Of a DNA stretch of 43,725 bases, positions 26,265 through 33,632 are shown one piece after another. The stretch comes from JBDROU01 sp043809745 [NCBI: bacterium] (GTDB lineage Bacteria; Elusimicrobiota; JBDRMW01). The notes beneath the pieces are model-generated. The model was not told the origin of the DNA. It was given only the letters and a program-made list of their open reading frames with translations, and searched no databases. Within the stretch, counting starts at the first letter, position 1. The number at the start of each line of letters is the position of its first letter. The DNA is taken from assembly GCA_043809745.1 (NCBI GenBank), contig JBDROU010000039.1, forward strand, positions 1 through 43,725, written 5' to 3'. Made by a program: the position numbers and the translations under genes.

Positions 26265-28658
26265 CTAAGTCCGCAAACTGGCATGAAATTTGGTTTGAAG
26301 TTTATTTATAATTTCGTCTCTGAATGTGTCCGCGTCTGAATCTGTAAGCGTTTTATCCATTGCGCGAAATGTTATTCTAAATGAAATGTTTTTCTTATCT
26401 TTGCCTATTTGTTCATCCTGATATACATCAAATACTGACAAATTTTCCATATGCAATTTATTAAGCGATTCTATGTGCGTTTTTATATCCTGCCACTCAA
26501 TTGAGGAATCAAACAACAGTGACACATCCCTTTTTATCGACGGGAATCTCGAAAAGCTGATAAATTTCTTTTCTTTATATAAAAATTGGCTTAATGCATT
26601 AAGTGAGTATTCAAAATAATACAAATCATTTACAAAATCAAAAGATTTGGTTATCAAAGGATGAAGTTTGCCGTATTCGCCAATTAATGTATCTCCAACA
26701 AATACAGATGCAGATTCAACTGGATGAGAAAACGGATTCATGGGCTTACGCAAAACAAAATCATTGATTGAAATCAATTTAAGAAATGCCTCCATAATGC
26801 CTTTTATATAATAAAATGAAAGAATTTGCGTATTATCAGATAACCACGATGCCGATTTTTCATTCTGATACAATATACCGGCTAACACGCGTTTTTCAAT
26901 CGGTTCGTTATTTTCTAGATAGAACACCTTGTTAATTTCAAAAATCCTTACTTCCTTATTCTGCTGATTCATATTTCTTATAGCAGTTTCAATTAAATTC
27001 GGTATTAGAAAACTCGCAACAAGCATATTGTCTTGAGACATTGGATTCTTAACACTGACACACTTAGATCTATAATCATCATCTGAAAGCATAAATTCCT
27101 TTATAGTCTTATTAGAAAAAAAACAATAATTCCTAACTTCAGATAAACCTAATGAAGCAAGGCTCTGCTCATACAATCTTTCCTCATCCCATACCTGCGA
27201 GATTTGCTGCGGAAGAAAATCTATCAGGACCCTCTCTGGAATTTTATCATAACCGATAATCCTTGCTATCTCTTCAATCAAGTCAATTTCTTCGTTTAGA
27301 TCAATTCTGAAAGTGGGTATTTTTAATCTTGAAACCTCTTCCTTGTGGGAGATCAGTTCAAGCCCCATTCTTGTCAGCACATCTATTATCTGGCTTTTTT
27401 CAAATTCCTTTCCTAAAATCTTTTCCACCCTTTTATGCCGTAAATCAATAACTTTATTTTCTGAACGGTCAGGATAATGATCTTCAAAAGCAGCAACCCT
27501 TGCATCTGCATACTGCGACATTAAAAACACAGCTCTCCTGGAACTGAAATATACATTTTCTATATCCGTTCCTCTCTCAAATCTGATAGAGGATTCACTG
27601 GAAAGCTCCAATCTCTTACTGGTACGTCTGATTGAGATCGGATCGAAATAGGCAGATTCCAGTATGATAGATGAGGTTGATTTTGATATAGATGAGTACT
27701 CTCCTCCCATAATCCCGGCAATTGCGATAGGTTTCTTTTTATCTGCAATAATCAAATCTTCAGGGGTAAGTTTATATACTTTTTCATCTAAGGTAGTAAT
27801 CTCCTCTTTTACTTTTGCGTTTCTTATATAGATCTCATCACCTTCAATATTTTTACGGTCAAACGCGTGAAGAGGATGTCCTAGTTCAATTAAAACATAA
27901 TTGGTAATATCAACGATATTATTTATTGACCTGATGCCGCAGTTCTGAATATGCAATCTCATCCATAAAGGCGCAGGGCCTACTTTCACATCATCTAGTA
28001 AAACACCATAGTAACGGGAGCAAATCTGCGGATTATCAATAAATATTTTGCGCAATTTAGATTTTGATACATTCTTAAAAATCTCCGGGTATTTCAAAGG
28101 CAGTTTGTAGTCACAAGCCAACTCTCTTGCTATACCTATATGGCTCATGCAATCCGGCCTGTTTGGGGTAAGTTCTATATCTATTATTGAATCACTTTCA
28201 GGAATCTCTGTTTTAATCAGCTTCCCTAAAGGAATAGATTTTTCCAACTCTAAAATGCCGGCCAAATCTTCCCATAATCCCAGTTCAGTAGCGGAACACA
28301 GCATACCCTCGGAATAAACACCCCTGATTTTAGCCTTACTTATTACCATACCGGAATGTAATTTAGCACCTTCTTTTGCAAGTGCGGCAAGCATACCCTG
28401 GAATACATTCGGCGCCCCGCAAACGATATTATAATTCGCTTTCCCGTCATTAACAACGCAAAGTTTAAGACGGTCTGCCGATGGATGAGGTTTCACTTCA
28501 TTAACCTGCACGCAAACTATTTTTTCATCTATAAAATATTTTTTTTGTTCAATTGAGGCAACTTCTCTCCCTATAGAATTCAGTTGGTTTACTATCATTT
28601 CAGGAGTTTTATCATTAATTGCCAGCAGCCTATTTAAGATATTAAAAGATATTTTCAT
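26265..28658 (-). CDS. pheT: Phenylalanyl-tRNA synthetase beta subunit
   Basis: 797 residues. The bacterial PheT layout is visible: an N-terminal tRNA-binding OB domain (VCVQVNEVKPHPSADRLKLCVVNDG...IVCGAPNV), B3/B4 editing domain (YYGVLLDDVKVGPAPLWMRLHIQNCGIRSINNIVDITNYVLIELGHPLHAFD, IMGGEYSSIS), B5 domain, a catalytic-like core (RDVSLLF) and the C-terminal ferredoxin-like anticodon-binding domain. It pairs with PheS as an alpha2beta2 enzyme. ATG 28658 comes one base after the pheS stop. Downstream on this strand the classical neighbour zapA is displaced about 7 kb by two exported-protein genes. Confidence 0.97.
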   Translation of the reverse strand: MKISFNILNRLLAINDKTPEMIVNQLNSIGREVASIEQKKYFIDEKIVCVQVNEVKPHPSADRLKLCVVNDGKANYNIVCGAPNVFQGMLAALAKEGAKLHSGMVISKAKIRGVYSEGMLCSATELGLWEDLAGILELEKSIPLGKLIKTEIPESDSIIDIELTPNRPDCMSHIGIARELACDYKLPLKYPEIFKNVSKSKLRKIFIDNPQICSRYYGVLLDDVKVGPAPLWMRLHIQNCGIRSINNIVDITNYVLIELGHPLHAFDRKNIEGDEIYIRNAKVKEEITTLDEKVYKLTPEDLIIADKKKPIAIAGIMGGEYSSISKSTSSIILESAYFDPISIRRTSKRLELSSESSIRFERGTDIENVYFSSRRAVFLMSQYADARVAAFEDHYPDRSENKVIDLRHKRVEKILGKEFEKSQIIDVLTRMGLELISHKEEVSRLKIPTFRIDLNEEIDLIEEIARIIGYDKIPERVLIDFLPQQISQVWDEERLYEQSLASLGLSEVRNYCFFSNKTIKEFMLSDDDYRSKCVSVKNPMSQDNMLVASFLIPNLIETAIRNMNQQNKEVRIFEINKVFYLENNEPIEKRVLAGILYQNEKSASWLSDNTQILSFYYIKGIMEAFLKLISINDFVLRKPMNPFSHPVESASVFVGDTLIGEYGKLHPLITKSFDFVNDLYYFEYSLNALSQFLYKEKKFISFSRFPSIKRDVSLLFDSSIEWQDIKTHIESLNKLHMENLSVFDVYQDEQIGKDKKNISFRITFRAMDKTLTDSDADTFRDEIINKLQTKFHASLRT

Positions 28659-28659
28659 G

Positions 28660-29700
28660 TTAAAATTGCCTCAAAAACCTGTTATCATTTTCAAAAAATA
28701 ATCTCATATCGTTTATACCGTATTTCAGCATAGCGATGCGCTCTACGCCCATACCAAATGCGTAACCTATATATTTCTCTGCATCATAGCCAACAGCGGT
28801 CAAAACGTGCGGATGGACCATTCCTGAACCCATAATCTCCAACCAACCGGTGGATTTACATACCCTGCACCCGCTGCCCTTGCAAAAAATACACACTATA
28901 TCCATCTCAGCGCTGGGTTCGGTAAAAGGGAAGAATCCAGGTCTAAAGCGGGTTTTTATCTCTTTACCAAACATCTGCTGGGCAAAAATATTCAGATTCC
29001 CTTTCAAATCAGCAAAATTTATATTAGTATCTATCGCAAGACCCTCAACTTGATGAAACATATAAGAATGTGTTGCATCAGTCGCTTCATGGCGGAATAC
29101 CCTTCCCGGCACAAGTATTCTCAATGGCGGCTTATGCGCCTTCATAACCCTTATCTGCACCGGTGAAGTATGAGTGCGCATGATAAACGGCTTTCCTTTA
29201 TTATCATTTATATTTAAGTAAAATGTATCGTGTTCATCCCGGGCTGGGTGCTCATTAGGAAAGTTTAACGCTTCAAAATTATTATAATCTGTTTCAATTT
29301 CAGGACCGTCAGCGCAAACAAATCCCAGTCTTGAAAATATCAGTATTATTTCTTGAATAATCTGTGACAATGGATGAGTGCTCCCAATATATACCGGAAC
29401 GCCTGGCAAAGTTGCATCTATTAATTTACTCTTTATTTCTTTTTCAACTGATGCTTTAGAATATTCCTCTATTTTTGACGAACAGAATGTTTCAAATTCT
29501 TCTTTTATTTTGTTCAGCGCTTTGCCTATCTGGGCTTTCTCAGATTGAGCCACATCCTTTAGCGATCTCAAAAGCACCGTAAGCGCGCCTTTTTTACCCA
29601 GGAATTCCTGTCTGAGTTTCTCAAGACCGGTTAAATCGCTTATTTTTTCAAACTCATTGCGTATTCTTTTTTTTAGGTTTGATATATCTTCTTTTTTCAA
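28660..29700 (-). CDS. pheS: Phenylalanyl-tRNA synthetase alpha subunit
   Basis: 346 residues, class II synthetase catalytic subunit. An N-terminal coiled coil (about 1-90, [19 protein letters not shown]) binds tRNA. Core motifs: [42 protein letters not shown], motif 2 ([23 protein letters not shown]) and motif 3 ([28 protein letters not shown]; here [12 protein letters not shown]). The frame starts at TTG 29700, with AAAGGGG about 11 nt before it; no better start is nearby. Confidence 0.97.
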   Translation of the reverse strand: [346 protein letters not shown]

Positions 29701-29702
29701 TA

Positions 29703-30002
29703 TTATTTTAACCCCTTTAACTTGTTTAAATGCTGGTTTGCCTTTTTATAATCTGGATTTATTTGCAGAGCTCTTTCAAACATCTTCTGCGCCAAATCCT
29801 TAGCATTCTGGTTTTCATAAATCAATCCAAGATTGTAGTAAGCTTCTTCGTTATTCTTATTGATCTGCAAAGTTCGATTAAAACTTTCTATCGCCTCCGC
29901 ATATCTTCCATTATAAAAATAAAATTTGCCCAATTCTAACGCATCCTGTTCCTGCGAAATATTATCTTTGCCATTTGTTAAATCACCATTTTTTTCATTC
30001 AT
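29703..30002 (-). CDS. Small tetratricopeptide-repeat protein
   Basis: 99 residues with two clear TPR units (ALELGKFYFYNGRYAEAIESFNRTLQINKNNEEAYYNLGLIYENQNAKDLAQKMFERALQINPDYKKANQHL). No signal peptide. A scaffold for protein-protein contacts; the partner is unknown. GGAAGAGA precedes ATG 30002. It is wedged between ktrA (3-nt gap) and pheS (2-nt gap), so it is certainly co-translated within this operon. Confidence 0.85.
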   Translation of the reverse strand: MNEKNGDLTNGKDNISQEQDALELGKFYFYNGRYAEAIESFNRTLQINKNNEEAYYNLGLIYENQNAKDLAQKMFERALQINPDYKKANQHLNKLKGLK

Positions 30003-30005
30003 AAA

Positions 30006-30701
30006 TTATTTCTCTTCCTTCAATTTATTTAATTTTTCATTTGACCCTATAACTATGAGCACATCACCCTCATTTATCTCCTCATCAGGATTAGGCGCTA
30101 TACTTAATGTTTCCTCCCAATCGCTTTCGCCTTCATCAGTGACCACAGGCACATGCGTTTTCTTACCTATTAATATAACGTTATATTTTGCTCTTAAGTC
30201 AATATCCTTAAGATTTTTACCTATAAATTTTTTTGGAGCGACAAGTTCTATCATATTATAATCACTTGAAAGGTAGATTTCCTCAAGTATGTTGGGCGAT
30301 AACAGACTGTGAACAAGTTTCTCAGCCATTTCTGACTCTGGAAATACTATACGATCCGCACCTACTCGCGCAAGAACCTTCCCATGCAATTGATTTAATC
30401 CTTTCGCTATAATGTTTTTTACCCCCAGCTCCTTAAGCAGAAGTGTTATCATGATGCTTGCCTCCATATTATCACCTATGGAAACTATGGCATAATCAGT
30501 ATCTGCAATATCAAGCGATTTAAGCGATTTTTCATCAGTTGCGTCAGCAACGATAGCCTGCGTAACAGCATCTATTATTTCCTGAACCTTTTCCTCATCT
30601 TTATCTATTACAAGCACTTGCTCCCCTTTAGCGGCTAATTCTCTGGCTATACTTGATCCAAATGTTCCTAAACCAATTATGACATAAGACTTTTTTTTCA
30701 T
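30006..30701 (-). CDS. ktrA: Potassium uptake regulatory subunit KtrA/TrkA
   Basis: 231 residues. An RCK N-domain with the Rossmann motif IGLGTFGSSIARELAAKGEQVLVIDKDEEKVQ (GxGxxG, acidic end of beta-2) binding nucleotide, then an RCK C-domain (about 135-230, IGKNLKDIDLRAKYNVILIG...GDVLIVIGSNEKL). It gates the KtrB/TrkH channel next to it, usually as an octameric ring, in response to ATP/ADP or NAD(H) and c-di-AMP in some lineages. AGGGGG precedes ATG 30701. Confidence 0.93.
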   Translation of the reverse strand: MKKKSYVIIGLGTFGSSIARELAAKGEQVLVIDKDEEKVQEIIDAVTQAIVADATDEKSLKSLDIADTDYAIVSIGDNMEASIMITLLLKELGVKNIIAKGLNQLHGKVLARVGADRIVFPESEMAEKLVHSLLSPNILEEIYLSSDYNMIELVAPKKFIGKNLKDIDLRAKYNVILIGKKTHVPVVTDEGESDWEETLSIAPNPDEEINEGDVLIVIGSNEKLNKLKEEK

Positions 30702-30736
30702 GCTAAAAACCCCCTGTTCAAAAACTTAAAGGAACT

Positions 30737-32062
30737 CTAACCAACCAATACCTTTTCACAAGGATATCTGATCTTTCCAACATGATATGACTTCAGCACA
30801 GCCACTCCTATTGTTAATGGACCTAACCTGCCTAGAAACATCGAAATTATAATAATAAGCTTGCTTAAACTTCCAAGTTTCGTAGTTATTCCTGTAGATA
30901 ATCCTACTATATTAAATGCAGAAACACATTCAAAAAGTATGTCTATAAATTTAAATTTCTCAAAACTAAGCATTAAAATCGTAGCAAAACTTATCCATAA
31001 CAATGCAGCAAAAATCACAGTAAAAGATTTCTTAATTATATCATATTCAATTCGCCTTCCAAAAAAATTGACATCTCTTCTGCCTTTTAATGTCGACCAT
31101 AATGTGGAAAATATTACCATAAAAGTTGTTACCTTAACTCCTCCTGCTGTGCCTCCAGGAGCTCCGCCGACAAACATTATAAATATCATTAAAAATAAAG
31201 TAAAATTATTAAAATTTCCTGTTGGAAAAGTATCAAAACCGGCTACTTTCCCAACTGTAGCAGGAAAAATACTATTAAATATCTTCCCCGTTAAACTCAT
31301 GTTCCCTATAGTTTCCGGGTTTCCAAATTCAGACAAGAAAATCAATCCGGCAGGAATTATATAAAAAATAGCCAACCCAAGAATAACCATTTTCGAATGC
31401 AGAGTGAGTTTTTTTATTTTTCTGTAATTAACCGCCTCAATCAACACAACATAGCCCATACAACCGCAAACTGAAACAAATATCACACCTGAAAGCAAAC
31501 CATAATTGTCATTGAAATCCACCAACCCGTTCGGGAGAGAACTAAAACCTGCATTGCAGAATCCGGAAATTGAATGAAAGAGAGCATGATAAAATGATTC
31601 TCCAAAACTGAAATATTTCAAAAAGAACACAAGCAAAATAAGTAATCCTGCTGCTTCAATTAACAGTATCAGCTTAAATGCCCGTACTAAAAATTTGCCA
31701 AAACCTTCATACGATAAAGTTACCTCATGCGCAGGTTCATTAAATACAAGCTTTTCATTTAATGGAATCCTGCCGAATAAAATAGCCCCCAGGGTAGCCA
31801 GTGTCATATACCCTAAACCACCTAATTGTATCAATATCAAAATAACAAATTGCCCAAAATATGTAAAACTTTCAGACATAGTATTTACTGCAAGTCCGGT
31901 AACGCAAACAGCGCTAGTTGCTGTAAACAGACAATCCAGTAAACTTACAACGCCGAGATTCCTGTTTTGCGATATAGGTAAATAAAGCAGCAGCGTTCCT
32001 AAAAAAATGCATCCTAAAAAAACTATCGTCAATATTCTTGCGGGAGAATATTTTGAAAACAT
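30737..32062 (-). CDS. ktrB: Potassium uptake channel subunit KtrB/TrkH
   Basis: 441 residues, a four-fold pseudo-repeat of membrane-pore-membrane units. Pore loops seen: ATSAVCVTGLAV, HSISGFCNAGFSS, APGGTAGGVKV and SAFNIVGLSTGIT, each with the selectivity-filter Gly. It imports K+ (with or without Na+) across the inner membrane under control of the adjacent ktrA product. ATG 32062 is 2 nt after the rplT stop. The K+ system thus lies inside the rplT-pheST translation cluster. Confidence 0.94.
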   Translation of the reverse strand: MFSKYSPARILTIVFLGCIFLGTLLLYLPISQNRNLGVVSLLDCLFTATSAVCVTGLAVNTMSESFTYFGQFVILILIQLGGLGYMTLATLGAILFGRIPLNEKLVFNEPAHEVTLSYEGFGKFLVRAFKLILLIEAAGLLILLVFFLKYFSFGESFYHALFHSISGFCNAGFSSLPNGLVDFNDNYGLLSGVIFVSVCGCMGYVVLIEAVNYRKIKKLTLHSKMVILGLAIFYIIPAGLIFLSEFGNPETIGNMSLTGKIFNSIFPATVGKVAGFDTFPTGNFNNFTLFLMIFIMFVGGAPGGTAGGVKVTTFMVIFSTLWSTLKGRRDVNFFGRRIEYDIIKKSFTVIFAALLWISFATILMLSFEKFKFIDILFECVSAFNIVGLSTGITTKLGSLSKLIIIISMFLGRLGPLTIGVAVLKSYHVGKIRYPCEKVLVG

Positions 32063-32064
32063 TT

Positions 32065-32412
32065 TTAACCTTTGGCAATATCCAGCAGCTTATTAAAAGT
32101 TGCATCATCATGAGTCGCAAGATACGCCAGCATCTTTCGATTTATAGTAATGCCTTGTTTTTTTAGTCCGGAAATAAATCTGTTGTAAGATAAGCCTTCC
32201 TGCCTGACTCTTGCGTTAATTCTCATTATCCATAGTTTGCGAAATTCTGCTTTTCTATCTTTTCTATCTCGATAAGCATAATGAAGGCTCCTGTCGATCT
32301 GTTGAATCACCTGCCTCCATTTTGCGCCCTTATCAGAATAATAACCTTTCGCTAAACGAAAGATTTTCTTTTTCCTTCTCCTTGTATAAACAGCTGATTT
32401 GACCCTTACCAT
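32065..32412 (-). CDS. rplT: 50S ribosomal protein L20
   Basis: 115 residues, the L20 sequence (MVRVKSAVYTRRRKKKIFRLAKGYYSDKGAKWRQVIQQIDRSLHYAYRDRKDRKAEFRKLWIMRINARVRQ). It binds 23S rRNA early in assembly, and in many bacteria represses its own infC-rpmI-rplT operon. AAGGAGG precedes ATG 32412. Third gene of the infC-rpmI-rplT set. Confidence 0.99.
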   Translation of the reverse strand: MVRVKSAVYTRRRKKKIFRLAKGYYSDKGAKWRQVIQQIDRSLHYAYRDRKDRKAEFRKLWIMRINARVRQEGLSYNRFISGLKKQGITINRKMLAYLATHDDATFNKLLDIAKG

Positions 32413-32490
32413 ATATCCTCCTTACTAACTGATTAAATTTTAGAATCACCCAGAACAAACATCCAATGGGAGTGTGTCAAAATAATATTC

Positions 32491-32688
32491 TTAAGCGTAG
32501 GGAAGAAAGCGACTGATATTCTTAGCATCAGTCTTATTAAGCTTATTTTTCTTCCGTAAATGTCTGCTCCTATTTGTAGACATTCCTGTGAGCAAATGGC
32601 GAGCTCCTGCCTTTTTATGCACAATGCAACCACTTGAGGTTTTCTTAAAACGTTTTTTTGCTCCTTTATGAGTTTTCATCTTTGGCAT
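32491..32688 (-). CDS. rpmI: 50S ribosomal protein L35
   Basis: 65 residues matching L35 (MPKMKTHKGAKKRFKKTSSGCIVHKKAGARHLLTGMSTNRSRHLRKK). AAAGGAAA precedes ATG 32688. Between infC and rplT as in most bacteria. Confidence 0.98.
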   Translation of the reverse strand: MPKMKTHKGAKKRFKKTSSGCIVHKKAGARHLLTGMSTNRSRHLRKKNKLNKTDAKNISRFLPYA

Positions 32689-32775
32689 TATTAAGTTTCC
32701 TTTCGATTAACAACATGTTAATTTTAATATTATATTTTTGTCTGATTTAGTTACTCAAAGTCACGGTTTGAATAA

Positions 32776-33294
32776 TTACTTAGATTTTGGGTTTAGCATA
32801 ACAATCAAGCGATTTCCTTCGAGTTTGGAATCCTTTTCCACTTCGGCCAGATCCTCTACAGTGCTCAAGAGCTGCTGCAGTATTTCCTTGCCTCTTTCTT
32901 GATGCTCGATCTCCCTTCCCTGAAACACTATCGCTACTTTTACTTTATCCTTCTCTTTCAAAAATCCCTTTATATAATTTATCTTTGTATCCAAGTCATG
33001 CAAGCTAATCTTAGGCCTAATTCTAATTTCCTTCAATTGAACAACTTTATTTTTTTTTCGAGCTTCTTTAATCTTTTTAATACGCTCATACCTGTACTTA
33101 GAGAAATCAACAATTCTGCAAACAGGCGGCGTTGACTGCGCTCCTATCTCAACAAGATCGAGCCCTCTATCCTGAGCTAATGTTAAAGCCTCCTGAAGCG
33201 GCTTAATCCCTAACTGAGTCCCATCCTCATCGATCAATCTTACTTCCTGCGCCCTTATGTCTTTATTCTTTCTAGATTCTTGCTTTTTAGCGAT
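32776..33294 (-). CDS. infC: Translation initiation factor IF-3, AUC start
   Basis: 172 residues: IF-3 N-domain (NKDIRAQEVRLIDEDGTQLGIKPLQEALTLAQDRGLDLVEIGAQSTPPVCRIVDFSKYRYE), linker, and C-domain (KEIRIRPKISLHDLDTKINYIKGFLKEKDKVKVAIVFQGREIEHQERG). IF-3 blocks premature subunit joining and checks the start codon. The codon at 33294 is ATC, beginning (M)AKKQESRK; GGGAGGG ends 4 nt before it. Rare AUU/AUC/AUA starts are a known feature of infC that lets IF-3 limit its own translation. The frame is open to an ATG at 33348, but that would put the Shine-Dalgarno inside the gene and add a non-homologous segment. Confidence 0.95.
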   Translation of the reverse strand: MAKKQESRKNKDIRAQEVRLIDEDGTQLGIKPLQEALTLAQDRGLDLVEIGAQSTPPVCRIVDFSKYRYERIKKIKEARKKNKVVQLKEIRIRPKISLHDLDTKINYIKGFLKEKDKVKVAIVFQGREIEHQERGKEILQQLLSTVEDLAEVEKDSKLEGNRLIVMLNPKSK

Positions 33295-33328
33295 TTTACC
33301 CTCCCATAAACTAAAGTTTAATATATAT

Positions 33329-33359
33329 AAAAAAAAAAGATGACCCATTCTTGGCCATC
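33329..33359 (-). terminator. Intrinsic terminator in the infC leader (attenuator)
   Basis: On the minus strand GATGGCC (33359-33353), a 7-nt loop and GGTCATC (33345-33339) pair (one G-U), followed at once by ten T's (33338-33329). It sits between the infC promoter and the infC start codon, so it can end transcripts before the gene. An upstream leader element TTGGCT (33433-33428) can pair with GGCCAA (33356-33351), which would disrupt the terminator, a possible antiterminator. Confidence 0.7.
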
Positions 33360-33481
33360 CTTTACAAATTAATAACTTTTTTTGATATCTCTTTGTAAAC
33401 CTTTTCCCTGTTAAACCAGTAAAGGTGAGCCAACATCCTAACCCAATTACAAATGGCTGCTTTCATAAATATTAGAACAAA

Positions 33482-33511
33482 TTATATATTTAGATCAATA
33501 CTTTTGTCAAG
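33482..33511 (-). promoter_or_regulatory. Consensus sigma-70-type promoter of the infC operon
   Basis: Perfect TTGACA (33511-33506), an 18-nt spacer and perfect TATAAT (33487-33482) on the minus strand. Transcription should begin near 33475, leaving a leader of about 180 nt before the infC start. Confidence 0.85.
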
Positions 33512-33632
33512 TGAATTTTATTATAAAAAACCTAATTCGGATACCCAATTTTTGCTATTTAATTAAGAGCAAAACAAAGGCTTATTATTTCCTAAAAAAC
33601 AAAATTCTTGTTGTTTACAATGCTTTAATTTA

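Larger units (their letters stand above)
33295..33632 (-). other. infC leader and thrS 3' region
   Basis: 338 nt without a protein gene. On the minus strand it contains a perfect sigma-70-type promoter (33511-33482), a leader of about 180 nt, an intrinsic terminator (33359-33329) and a GGGAGGG ribosome binding site (33305-33299). AT-rich sequence from 33512 to 33632 follows the thrS stop, with no strong terminator; only a weak imperfect stem precedes a T6 run. Confidence 0.75.

Noticed and set aside
32433-32633. 66-codon minus-strand frame overlapping rpmI
   Set aside because: It runs in another frame over the clear L35 gene; no independent evidence.
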